A DNA stretch of 31,924 nucleotides from an uncultured Coriobacteriaceae bacterium (GTDB lineage: Bacteria > Actinomycetota > Coriobacteriia > Coriobacteriales > Atopobiaceae), in contig UQSV01000014.1 of assembly GCA_900543875.1 (NCBI GenBank), positions 1 through 31,924 of the forward strand, given 5' to 3'. A model generated the notes under the pieces. It saw nothing but the letters and a program-made list of their open reading frames with translations. It was not told where the DNA came from and made no database searches. The position numbers were made by a program, and so were the translations under genes. Below, piece after piece: positions 1 to 6,994 of the stretch; the first letter of the stretch is position 1, and each line of letters starts with the position of its first letter.

Positions 1-99
1 TTTTCGCTAGCTTGTGCTCGATCATGTCCGTAACTCCTGTGCGTCGTGCGTAGGCCGAATGGAGCCACAATTCGTGGCGTTGCATGCGTTCCTGAGTAG

Positions 100-112
100 T
101 ATAGTAGTCAAG
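100..112 (+). promoter_or_regulatory. Putative pyr operon promoter (-10 box and start region)
   Basis: TATAGT at 100-105 is a good -10 hexamer. Transcription from it would begin near 111-113, exactly where the CCTTTAA motif of the PyrR-type leader starts, and that match is the main support. No convincing -35 box lies at the normal distance (TTGCAT at 80-85 is too close). Confidence 0.45.
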
Positions 113-163
113 ACCTTTAAGACGGTGCGGGACACCGGCAAGGATTTGGAGCGTGAGCGCTCC
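113..163 (+). promoter_or_regulatory. Putative PyrR-binding leader hairpin plus second hairpin
   Basis: CCTTTAAGAC (114-123) followed by GGCAAGGAT (137-145) resembles the flanks of PyrR-binding loops in Gram-positive pyr leaders. CCTT 114-117 pairs with AAGG 140-143, and CGGTG 123-127 pairs with CACCG 133-137, leaving loop CGGGA. A second perfect hairpin follows (GGAGCG 148-153, loop TGAG, CGCTCC 158-163). The apical bases CGGGAC 128-133 are complementary to GTCCCG 187-192 at the start of the downstream terminator, so the two folds could exclude one another. The family role, in which UMP-bound PyrR stabilises this loop and so permits termination, is established for related leaders. Its use here is inferred. 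Confidence 0.5.
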
Positions 164-182
164 CCACATGAACCACCTATGC

Positions 183-221
183 AGACGTCCCGGGCCGTAT
201 TAGGCACAGGCGTCTTTTTTT
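183..221 (+). terminator. Leader attenuator terminator upstream of pyrR
   Basis: AGACGTC 183-189 pairs with GGCGTCT 209-215 (7 bp, one G-U), with an extra GCC/GGC pairing inside. A run of seven T follows (215-221). It ends 16 bases before the pyrR start, the position expected of an attenuator rather than of an upstream gene's terminator. Confidence 0.7.
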
Positions 222-237
222 GTGTGAAGGGAGCCAC

Positions 238-822
238 ATGGAACAGATCGCACCCAAGGCGACCATCATGGACGGCGCGGCGATGGCGCGAGCCCTCACC
301 CGCATCGCTCACGAGGTCATCGAGCGCAACAAGGGGGCGGAGAACCTCGCGATCGTCGGCATCGTGCGCCGTGGCGCAAACATCGCCAACGAGATTGCCG
401 ACGAGATCGAGAAGATCGAGGGCATCCGCCCGCCCGTGGGCAAGCTCGACATCAGCTTCTACCGTGACGACGTGACGCGTCGCGTCGCCCCCGTCATCCA
501 CAAGACCGAGATCAACTTCGACGTCGACGGCAAGGACATCATCCTGGTCGACGACGTGCTGTTCAGCGGCCGCACGGTCCGCTCGGCCCTTGACGCGCTC
601 ATGGACTTTGGCCGCCCCGCGACCATCCAGCTCGCCGTCATGGTCGACCGCGGCCACCGCGAGCTGCCCATCAGCGCCGACTACGTGGGCAAGAACGTCC
701 CCAGCTCCCACGAGGAGGACGTCCGCGTCTTCGTCGAGTCCCTCGACGGTCGCGACGCGGTCGAGATCTGGGACATCGAGGCCGAGAAGCAGGCCATCGC
801 TAACAAGGAGGTCAGAGACTAG
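238..822 (+). CDS. pyrR: Bifunctional pyr operon regulator / uracil phosphoribosyltransferase PyrR
   Basis: PyrR is an RNA-binding attenuation protein that senses UMP and UTP. It keeps a phosphoribosyltransferase fold and often weak uracil phosphoribosyltransferase activity. The 194-residue product carries the PRPP loop VDDVLFSGRT at residues 104-113 and the family pattern throughout; the usual length is about 180. The ATG at 238 is chosen because AAGGGAG lies 4 bases upstream. An in-frame TTG at 220 falls in the T-run of the leader terminator and is unlikely to be used. It is first in the pyr operon, directly behind the leader it should control, and its stop abuts the pyrB ATG. Autoregulation by attenuation is therefore the expected mode. 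Confidence 0.95.
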   Translation: MEQIAPKATIMDGAAMARALTRIAHEVIERNKGAENLAIVGIVRRGANIANEIADEIEKIEGIRPPVGKLDISFYRDDVTRRVAPVIHKTEINFDVDGKDIILVDDVLFSGRTVRSALDALMDFGRPATIQLAVMVDRGHRELPISADYVGKNVPSSHEEDVRVFVESLDGRDAVEIWDIEAEKQAIANKEVRD

Positions 823-1755
823 ATGCTCTCCGTACGCAACCTCATCAACACGACGGACCTTACGGCCGACGACATCACGCAGATCCTCGACACCGCCCGC
901 TCCATGGAGGAGATCAACCACCGCACGATCAAGAAGGTGCCGGCCCTGCGCGGTCGCACGATCGTGAACCTCTTCCTCGAGCCCTCGACCCGCACCCGCT
1001 CCTCGTTCGAGATCGCCGAGAAGCGCCTGTCGGCCGACTCGCTCAACGTCGCCGGCTCGAGCTCCTCGGTCTCCAAGGGCGAGTGCCTCGAGGACACCAT
1101 CAAGACGCTCGACTCCTACGGCATCGACATGTTCGTCTGCCGCGCCCGCAACGCCGGTACCGCCGAGCGCATCACCCAGTACACCGACGCCCGCGTCATC
1201 AACGCCGGCGACGGCAAGCACGCCCACCCTACGCAGGCCCTGCTCGACCTCTACACGATGCGCGAGCACTTCGGCAAGCTCGACGGCCTCAAGGTCGCCA
1301 TCGTGGGCGACCTGCTGCACAGCCGCGTCGTGGGCTCGCTTGCGCCCGCGCTGCGCACCATGGGCGCCAAGGTCACCCTGGTGGGCCCGCCCACGTTCCA
1401 GCTCCCCGAGCCCGAGGTCTTCGGCGCCGAGGAGACCTATGACTTCGACTCCGTCATCGAGGATGCCGACGTCGTCTACATGCTGCGCGTCCAGCTCGAG
1501 CGCATGGAGGGCGCCACGATTCCCTCCAAGCGCGAGTACAACCGCCTCTGGGGCCTCAACGCCGAGCGCCACGCCCGCATGAAGGAGGGCGCGCTCGTCA
1601 TGCACCCGGGCCCGATGAACCGCGGCATGGAGATCGACTCGATCCCCGCCGACGCCGAGAACTCGTTCGTGACCCGCCAGGTCGCCGCGGGTCTCTACAC
1701 CCGCATGGCCGAAATGTACCTGCTGCTTGGAGGAGAAGAGAATGCTGCTGATTAA
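823..1755 (+). CDS. pyrB: Aspartate carbamoyltransferase catalytic subunit
   Basis: It catalyses carbamoyl phosphate plus L-aspartate to N-carbamoyl-aspartate, the committed step of pyrimidine synthesis, in the cytosol. The 310-residue length is normal. The carbamoyl-phosphate loop STRTRSSFE is at residues 55-63 and HPTQAL at 135-140. The ATG immediately follows the pyrR stop (TAG-ATG), so translational coupling is likely. The 3' end overlaps pyrC by 14 bases. No pyrI regulatory subunit is present nearby, as is usual for Gram-positive pyr operons, so allosteric control by nucleotides through PyrI is not expected. Confidence 0.97.
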   Translation: MLSVRNLINTTDLTADDITQILDTARSMEEINHRTIKKVPALRGRTIVNLFLEPSTRTRSSFEIAEKRLSADSLNVAGSSSSVSKGECLEDTIKTLDSYGIDMFVCRARNAGTAERITQYTDARVINAGDGKHAHPTQALLDLYTMREHFGKLDGLKVAIVGDLLHSRVVGSLAPALRTMGAKVTLVGPPTFQLPEPEVFGAEETYDFDSVIEDADVVYMLRVQLERMEGATIPSKREYNRLWGLNAERHARMKEGALVMHPGPMNRGMEIDSIPADAENSFVTRQVAAGLYTRMAEMYLLLGGEENAAD

Positions 1756-3031
1756 GGGCGCCCACGTCGTTGACCCCCAGGTTGGTCTCGACGGTGTCTA
1801 TGACGTGCTGGTCGAGGGCGAGCGCATCGCCAGGGTTGGCGAGCAGATCCGCACCCCCGAGGGCGCCGAGGTCATCGACGCCGCCGGCAAGTACCTCGTT
1901 CCCGGCCTGACCGACATCCACGTCCACTTCCGTGACCCGGGCTACGAGTACAAGGAGACCATCGAGACCGGCTCCGCCGCCGCTGCCACCGGTGGCTTCA
2001 CCGATGTCGCCACGATGCCCAACACCGACCCCGTCGTCGACTCAGGCGAGGGCATCCGCTACCAGATCGCCAAGGGCGACGCCGCCGGCCTCGTCCACGT
2101 CCGTCCCATCGGCGCCTGCACGCGCGGCGAGAAGGGCGAGGCGCTTGCCGAAATCGGTGACATGGTCGCCGAGGGCGCCTGCATGTTCTCCGACGACGGC
2201 CACGGCGTCCAGAGCGCCGGCATGCTGCGCACCGTGATGGACTACGTGCGCCAGTTCGACCGCGCCGTCGCTTGCCACTGCGAGGTCCGATCGCTCACCG
2301 AGCACGGCATGGTCAACGAGGGTCGCGCCAGCACGCGCCTGGGCCTGGCCGGCTGGCCCGCCGCCGGCGAGGAGATCGAGATCGCCCGCGACATCGAGCT
2401 GTGCCGCCTCACGGGCTGCGCGCTGCACATCTGCCACATCTCGACCGCCCACGGCATGGAGCTCGTTCGCGCCGCCAAGGCCGAGGGCCTTCCCGTCACC
2501 GCCGAGGTCTGCCCGCACCACCTCTTCCTCGACGAGTCCGCGCTCGATGACACCTACGACACCAACCTCAAGATGAACCCGCCCTTGCGCCGCGCCACCG
2601 ACGCCGCGGCCCTTCGCGAGGGCATCGTCGACGGCACGATCGACTGCGTCGTCACCGACCACGCCCCGCACGCCCTCCACGAGAAGGAGTGCGAGTTCGA
2701 GATCGCCCCGTTCGGCGTCGTGGGCCTCGAGACGAGCCTGCCGCTGATGCTCACGAACCTCGTGGCCACCGGCAAGATGAGCTGGCAGCGCCTCGTCGAG
2801 GTCATGTGCGTGAACCCGCGCAAGGTCGCGCGCCTCGCCCCCGTGCGCGTCGAGGCCGGCTCCGTGGCCGACCTCACGCTCATCGACCCCGATGCTAGCT
2901 TCGAGGTCACGCCCGAGACGTTCGCTGGCAAGCAGCACAACTCGGCCTTCATGGGCGCCAAGCTCAAGGGCCGCGCGGCCGACACGGTCGTTGCCGGCAA
3001 GCACGTCCTTCGCGACGGCAAGCTCGCCTAA
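1742..3031 (+). CDS. pyrC: Dihydroorotase (class I)
   Basis: A zinc amidohydrolase that cyclises N-carbamoyl-aspartate to dihydroorotate. The 429-residue product shows the HVH metal motif at residues 60-62 in DIHVHFRDPG, then FSDDGHG, HICHIS, CPHHLF and VVTDHAPH, the metal and active-site segments of class I enzymes in order. The ATG at 1742 is preferred because GGAGG (1729-1733) lies 8 bases upstream; a TTG at 1727 would swallow this Shine-Dalgarno. It overlaps pyrB by 14 bases. Two tandem perfect hairpins follow before pyrK. Confidence 0.96.
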   Translation: MLLIKGAHVVDPQVGLDGVYDVLVEGERIARVGEQIRTPEGAEVIDAAGKYLVPGLTDIHVHFRDPGYEYKETIETGSAAAATGGFTDVATMPNTDPVVDSGEGIRYQIAKGDAAGLVHVRPIGACTRGEKGEALAEIGDMVAEGACMFSDDGHGVQSAGMLRTVMDYVRQFDRAVACHCEVRSLTEHGMVNEGRASTRLGLAGWPAAGEEIEIARDIELCRLTGCALHICHISTAHGMELVRAAKAEGLPVTAEVCPHHLFLDESALDDTYDTNLKMNPPLRRATDAAALREGIVDGTIDCVVTDHAPHALHEKECEFEIAPFGVVGLETSLPLMLTNLVATGKMSWQRLVEVMCVNPRKVARLAPVRVEAGSVADLTLIDPDASFEVTPETFAGKQHNSAFMGAKLKGRAADTVVAGKHVLRDGKLA

Positions 3032-3047
3032 GTTCTTCGTCTTGTCC

Positions 3048-3117
3048 GGCGCCCGCTGGCCCTCGCGGCCCGCGGGCGCCTTTGGCCACCGCCAGACCGC
3101 CAGGGCCCGCGGTGGCC
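3048..3117 (+). repeat. Two tandem 9-bp-stem hairpins between pyrC and pyrK
   Basis: GGCGCCCGC (3048-3056) pairs perfectly with GCGGGCGCC (3072-3080), and its loop holds a further GGCC/GGCC pairing. Only TTT follows. Directly after it, GGCCACCGC (3084-3092) pairs perfectly with GCGGTGGCC (3109-3117). Both lie in the only sizeable gap inside the operon. The T-runs are too short for a strong terminator, so partial termination, mRNA processing or 3' protection are possible roles. Confidence 0.7.
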
Positions 3118-3145
3118 TTCCCACACAGGAAACGAAAGGAGAGAC

Positions 3146-3940
3146 ATGGCAACACCCACCCCATCGCCCGCGCGCATCCATGACTTCGCCATTCGCGAGA
3201 ACGTGCCCGTGGCCGAGGGCGTCATGCGCCTCACCATCGAGGCCCCGCGCCTGGCGGCCGCCATCCGCCCCGGCCAGTTCATGAGCTTCGCCGTCCCCGG
3301 CGACACCACCCAGCTCATCCGCATCCCGCTGTCGTTTGCCAGCGCCGATGCCGAGGCCGGAACCGTCACCACCTTCTACGCCGTTGTGGGCGACGGCACG
3401 CGCCGCCTCGCCGCCATGCAGCCCGGCGACACCTCCACCGTCCTCGGCCCCGGCGGCCACGGCTGGACCATCCCGGCCGGCGCCAAGCGCGAGCTGGTCG
3501 TAGCCGGTGGCATCGGCATCACGCCCATCATCGCTGCCGCCAGCCTGGCCCGCGAGGCGGGCGCCGAGGTCGACGCCGTGGTGGGAGCCCTCACTGCCGC
3601 GAAGCTCTGCGGCATCGACGAGCTCAAGGCCCTGGGCTGCGCCGACGTGCGCGTCACCACCGACGACGGCACGGCCGGCACCAAGGGTTTCGTCACCGCC
3701 GAGGTTGGGCCCCTGCTCGACCGCGGCTACGACGCCGTGCTCACCTGCGGCCCCGAGCCCATGATGCGCGCCGTGGCCGCCCAGGCCCGCGGCGCCGAGA
3801 CGCGCTGCCAGGTCTCGCTCGAGCGCATGATGACCTGCGGCTTTGGCGCCTGCAACACCTGCAACGTCGAGACGGTCGACGGCATGGTGGGCGCCTGCAT
3901 GCACGGTCCGGTCTTCGACGCGAGGAGGGTCGTCTGGTGA
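3146..3940 (+). CDS. pyrK: Dihydroorotate dehydrogenase electron transfer subunit PyrK
   Basis: PyrK is the FAD and [2Fe-2S] subunit that passes electrons from class 1B PyrD to NAD+. The 264-residue protein has the ferredoxin-reductase layout: a flavin-binding RIPLSF segment, the nucleotide-binding VAGGIGITPI segment, and a C-terminal cluster motif with Cys231, Cys236, Cys239 and Cys251 (C-x4-C-x2-C-x11-C). The start is ATG 3146, with AAAGGAGAG just upstream. Its TGA overlaps the pyrD GTG (GTGA), as expected for two subunits made in equal amounts. The tandem pyrC-pyrK hairpins upstream may tune its expression relative to pyrBC. Confidence 0.95.
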   Translation: MATPTPSPARIHDFAIRENVPVAEGVMRLTIEAPRLAAAIRPGQFMSFAVPGDTTQLIRIPLSFASADAEAGTVTTFYAVVGDGTRRLAAMQPGDTSTVLGPGGHGWTIPAGAKRELVVAGGIGITPIIAAASLAREAGAEVDAVVGALTAAKLCGIDELKALGCADVRVTTDDGTAGTKGFVTAEVGPLLDRGYDAVLTCGPEPMMRAVAAQARGAETRCQVSLERMMTCGFGACNTCNVETVDGMVGACMHGPVFDARRVVW

Positions 3941-4860
3941 GTACCCCCAACATGGCCGTCAACCTCGGCGGCATCGAGATGAAGAACCCCATCAACACCG
4001 CGAGCGGCACCTACGGCTTCGGCGCCCAGTTCGAGGGCTTCTACGACGTGAGCTGCCTTGGCGCCATCACCACCAAGGGCTGCGCCGCAAAGCCCTGGCC
4101 GGGCAACCCCGCGCCGCGCATGGCCGAGGTCACGAGCGGCATGATGAACTCCGTGGGTCTGCAGAACCCGGGCGTCCGCGGCTTGGTCGATGGCTACGGC
4201 GACTACCTGCAGGGCCTGTCTGACAAGGGCACCAAGGTCATCTGCCAGGTCGCCGGCCACTCCGTCGACGAGTACGTCGAGGCCGTCGAGCTCTTCGAGG
4301 AGCTCGCCCCCTTCGCGGCTGGCCTCGAGATCAACATCAGCTGTCCCAACATCGCGGCCGGCGGCTGCGCCATGGGCTCCACTCCCGAGGGCGCCGCTGA
4401 GGTCATCCGCGCCATCCGCCCGCGCACGAAGCGCCCGCTGCTCGTGAAGATGGCCCCCGCCCGCGTCGTCGACGTCGCCAAGGCGCTCGAGGCCGAGGGC
4501 GCCGACGTCCTCACGGTCATCAACTCCATCTCGGGCATGTCGATCAACGTCAACACCCGCAAGAGCCGCCTGTCGCGCCCCACCGGTGGCATGAGCGGCC
4601 CTGCCCTCCACCCCATTGCCGTGCGCATGGTCTGGGAGGTCCACAACGCCGTTGACCTGCCGATCGTTGGCGTGGGCGGCGTCATGAGCGGACGTGACGC
4701 GGCCGAGTTCATCCTCGCGGGCGCCACGAGCGTCTCGGTTGGCATGGCCAACCTCGTCGACCCGATGGCCGCCCCACGCATCCTCGACGAGCTCACCGAG
4801 TGGGTCGCCTCCCAGGGCGTCTCCAGCGTGACCGAGCTCATCGGCGCGTTCGAGGGATAG
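3937..4860 (+). CDS. pyrD: Dihydroorotate dehydrogenase, class 1B catalytic subunit
   Basis: An FMN enzyme that oxidises dihydroorotate to orotate, using NAD+ through PyrK. The 307 residues are typical. N-terminal NTASGTYGFG is present, and the class 1 catalytic cysteine is Cys136 in EINISCPN; GVGGVMSG near the C-terminus fits the FMN phosphate site. The GTG start overlaps the pyrK stop by four bases (GTGA). The presence of PyrK and of the cysteine base (not the serine of membrane class 2 enzymes) both support class 1B. Confidence 0.96.
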   Translation: MSTPNMAVNLGGIEMKNPINTASGTYGFGAQFEGFYDVSCLGAITTKGCAAKPWPGNPAPRMAEVTSGMMNSVGLQNPGVRGLVDGYGDYLQGLSDKGTKVICQVAGHSVDEYVEAVELFEELAPFAAGLEINISCPNIAAGGCAMGSTPEGAAEVIRAIRPRTKRPLLVKMAPARVVDVAKALEAEGADVLTVINSISGMSINVNTRKSRLSRPTGGMSGPALHPIAVRMVWEVHNAVDLPIVGVGGVMSGRDAAEFILAGATSVSVGMANLVDPMAAPRILDELTEWVASQGVSSVTELIGAFEG

Positions 4861-4869
4861 GGGAGAGCC

Positions 4870-5601
4870 ATGGGAAGGTTTGACAACCTGAGCGCCCGCG
4901 AGCGCATTATGGTCGCGCTCGACTGCGGTCCCGACGAGGCGCGCGAGCTGGCGGCCAAGCTCGAGGGCCATGCCACGTGGCTCAAGGTGGGCATCACGCT
5001 CATCTACGACGGGGGCCTGCAGCTCGTCTCCGAGCTCAAGCAGCGCGGCTTCAAGATCTTCGTCGACTCCAAGTTCCACGACATTCCGCACCAGGTGCGC
5101 GGTGCCGTGCGCAGCGCCGCCCACAGCGGCGCCGACCTCGTGACCGTTCACGGCTCGGGCTCCGAGGCCATGCTTCGCGCCTGTCACGAGGGTGCCGAGC
5201 AGGCCCAGGCCGAGTTTGGCCACAAGCCCTACGTCATCGCGATCACGGTGCTCACGAGCATGGACGCCGACGAGCTCGCCAAGGTGGGCGTCACGCGCCC
5301 CATTCCCGAGCAGGCCGCCTCGCTCGCCAAGCTCGCGGTCGACTCCGGCCTCGACGGCATCGTCTGCTCGCCCAGGGAGGCCCGCGAGATGCGCGAGCTT
5401 CTGGGCCCCGATGCCCTCATCGTGACGCCCGGCGTGCGCCCGGCCGGCGCCGCCCTTGGCGACCAGAGCCGCGTGGCCACGCCCGCGGCCGCGATCGAGG
5501 CGGGCGCCAGCCACATCGTGGTGGGCCGCCCCATCACCCAGGCCGAGGACCCGGTCGCCGCCTTCGAGGCGATCGTCTCCGAGCTCGAGGCCGCCAAGTA
5601 G
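4870..5601 (+). CDS. pyrF: Orotidine 5'-phosphate decarboxylase
   Basis: It converts OMP to UMP, the last de novo step. The 243-residue TIM-barrel protein has the catalytic D-x-K-x-x-D signature at residues 66-71 (DSKFHD), and VTPGVRP and VVGRPI near the C-terminus bind phosphate. GGGAGAG (4861-4867) precedes the ATG, 9 bases after the pyrD stop. It is the last gene of the operon and is followed by a 13-bp-stem terminator. The gene for the preceding reaction, pyrE, is not in this window. Confidence 0.96.
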   Translation: MGRFDNLSARERIMVALDCGPDEARELAAKLEGHATWLKVGITLIYDGGLQLVSELKQRGFKIFVDSKFHDIPHQVRGAVRSAAHSGADLVTVHGSGSEAMLRACHEGAEQAQAEFGHKPYVIAITVLTSMDADELAKVGVTRPIPEQAASLAKLAVDSGLDGIVCSPREAREMRELLGPDALIVTPGVRPAGAALGDQSRVATPAAAIEAGASHIVVGRPITQAEDPVAAFEAIVSELEAAK

Positions 5602-5630
5602 TCGCCTGGCACCACATCTGAGCACGCCGT

Positions 5631-5708
5631 TTGCTCCCGCGTCGTCGTCTGTGCACCTTTGCGCAACCGAAAGGGCACAAAAAGGACAGACGCGGGAGCA
5701 ATTCTTTT
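5631..5708 (+). terminator. Compound hairpin terminator after pyrF
   Basis: The outer stem TTGCTCCCGCGTC (5631-5643) pairs perfectly with GACGCGGGAGCAA (5689-5701). Inside it, TGTGCACCTTT (5650-5660) pairs with AAAGGGCACA (5670-5679), with one bulged A. TTCTTTT (5702-5708) follows. It is the likely end of the pyr transcript. Confidence 0.8.
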
Positions 5709-5715
5709 GAAGTTC

Positions 5716-5744
5716 TTGCAAAACGGCTGCTAAATTGCCATAGT
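5716..5744 (+). promoter_or_regulatory. Putative promoter for mihF-gmk-rpoZ-thiI
   Basis: TTGCAA (5716-5721) and CATAGT (5739-5744) are separated by 17 bases; each matches the sigma-70 consensus at four of six positions. It sits just past the pyrF terminator and would give a leader of about 65 bases. Confidence 0.45.
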
Positions 5745-5761
5745 TGCTTACAGCCGATTCG

Positions 5762-5789
5762 AGAGGGGCGCTTCCCCTCTACGGTTTTT
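5762..5789 (+). promoter_or_regulatory. Terminator-like hairpin in the mihF leader
   Basis: AGAGGGG (5762-5768) pairs perfectly with CCCCTCT (5774-5780) around loop CGCTT. ACGG and then TTTTT (5785-5789) follow. It lies between the proposed promoter and the mihF Shine-Dalgarno, so it could attenuate transcription. Alternatively it backs up the pyr terminator. The 4-base gap before the T-run weakens it. Confidence 0.5.
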
Positions 5790-5817
5790 GTTTGTTCAGC
5801 AATGTTTGGAGGAAACA

Positions 5818-6126
5818 ATGGCTCTCCCTCAGCTTTCCGAGGAGCAGCGTGCTGCCAACCTGAAGAAGGCCGCCGAGGCCCGTCACGCCCGTGCCGAGCT
5901 TCGCGAGAAGATCAAGACCGGCCAGGTCGACCTCAAGTACGTCCTCGACTCCGATGACCCCGCCGCCACCCGCATGCCGGTCCGCGCCCTCATCGAGTCC
6001 CTGCCGGGCTACGGCAAGGCCAAGGCCGCCAAGATCATGGACGAGCTCGAGATTTCCCCGAAGCGCCGCGTCCAGGGTCTCGGCCTGCGCCAGCGTGAGG
6101 CCCTCCTCGAGATTCTCTCGAAATAG
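5818..6126 (+). CDS. mihF: Integration host factor, actinobacterial type (mIHF)
   Basis: A small nucleoid-associated DNA-binding protein of the mycobacterial and Streptomyces IHF family, unrelated to the HU-like proteobacterial IHF. The 102-residue product has a basic helical N-terminus (residues 10-33), then the helix-two-turn-helix core LPGYGKAKAAKIMDEL (62-77) and the conserved RRVQGLGLRQREALLE tail. The ATG at 5818 has GGAGG (5808-5812) five bases upstream; a TTG at 5788 is rejected because it lies ahead of that site, in the hairpin T-run region. The family is known for DNA compaction and phage integration. The gene directly precedes gmk, the conserved actinobacterial order. Confidence 0.93.
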   Translation: MALPQLSEEQRAANLKKAAEARHARAELREKIKTGQVDLKYVLDSDDPAATRMPVRALIESLPGYGKAKAAKIMDELEISPKRRVQGLGLRQREALLEILSK

Positions 6127-6692
6127 TGCCGCGCACACCAAGACTGTTCGTTGTTTCCGGGCCGTCGGGCGCGGGGAAGGGCACGCTGGTCTCCCTGGTG
6201 AGGGAGCAGCGCCCCGACCTCGGCCTGACGGTTTCGGCCACAACGAGGCAGCCACGCCCCGGAGAGGTGGACGGCGTCTCGTACCACTTCCTAACCAATG
6301 AGGAGTTCTCCGCCCGCGTCGAGCGCGGCGAGTTCCTCGAGTGGGCCCACGTCCACGGCAACTGCTACGGCACCCTCAAGAGCGAGGTCGACCGCAACCT
6401 TGCGGACGGCCACTCCGTCATCCTCGAGATCGACGTACAGGGTGCCCTCAACGTGCGCATGTCCTATCCCGACGCGGTCCTGGTCTTCATCGAGCCGCCC
6501 TCCATGGAGGTGCTCGAGGAGCGCCTGCGCGGTCGCGGCACCGAGGACGAGCAGACCGTTCGCCTCCGCATGGCCGACGCCGCCGGAGAGATGGAGAAGG
6601 CCTGCGAGTACGACGAGCGCGTTGTCAACGATGACCTTCACCAGGCTGCCGCGCAGCTTATGCGCGTCCTGGACTCTCATGAGATGAATTGA
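6126..6692 (+). CDS. gmk: Guanylate kinase
   Basis: It phosphorylates GMP to GDP with ATP. The 188-residue protein carries the P-loop GPSGAGKGT at residues 12-20, the GMP-binding segment around TRQPRPGEVDGVSYHF, and the VILEIDVQGA strand. The GTG start shares one base with the mihF stop (TAGTG). No clear Shine-Dalgarno is visible, so coupling to mihF translation is likely. The next gene, rpoZ, starts 11 bases after its stop, the common gmk-rpoZ pairing. Confidence 0.95.
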   Translation: MPRTPRLFVVSGPSGAGKGTLVSLVREQRPDLGLTVSATTRQPRPGEVDGVSYHFLTNEEFSARVERGEFLEWAHVHGNCYGTLKSEVDRNLADGHSVILEIDVQGALNVRMSYPDAVLVFIEPPSMEVLEERLRGRGTEDEQTVRLRMADAAGEMEKACEYDERVVNDDLHQAAAQLMRVLDSHEMN

Positions 6693-6703
6693 GGTACCAA
6701 GTA

Positions 6704-6991
6704 ATGTCTGTTATCAAGCCTGAGATTGACGACCTGCTGGAGAAGACCGAGCACAACCCGTTCCTGCTGTGCTCCGTCGCCTCCAAGCGCGCGTGCGACA
6801 TCAACAACATGCTGCGCGGCCAGCACCTCCGCGTGACGGCCATCCAGGACGTCGACGACATCACCACCGTCGTCTCCGGCCAGGACACCACCACCATCGC
6901 AATGGAGGAGATCGCCAACGGCACGCTTGGCTACGTCAAGGAGGACTTCGACGAGGCCATAAAGGACACCAACACCAGGATTGGCGAGTAG
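6704..6991 (+). CDS. rpoZ: DNA-directed RNA polymerase omega subunit
   Basis: Omega helps fold and stabilise the beta' subunit. The 95-residue protein starts MSVIKPEIDDLLEK and includes the conserved stretch KRACDINNMLRG (residues 26-37). The start is ATG 6704, preceded by GAGG (6691-6694); an upstream in-frame TTG at 6689 overlaps that site. It lies between gmk and thiI with short gaps, in one apparent operon. Confidence 0.92.
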   Translation: MSVIKPEIDDLLEKTEHNPFLLCSVASKRACDINNMLRGQHLRVTAIQDVDDITTVVSGQDTTTIAMEEIANGTLGYVKEDFDEAIKDTNTRIGE

Positions 6992-6994
6992 CCC

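Noticed and set aside
220..237. TTG start adding six residues to PyrR
   Set aside because: It lies in the T-run of the attenuator, and the Shine-Dalgarno fits ATG 238 instead.
14..475. A 153-codon frame through the pyr leader
   Set aside because: It crosses the attenuator and enters pyrR in the wrong frame, and its sequence has no recognisable features.
2042..5721. Long minus-strand open frames opposite the pyr genes (620 and 664 codons)
   Set aside because: They cross several well-supported plus-strand genes and encode His/Ala/Gly-rich sequence without domains; they are strand shadows.
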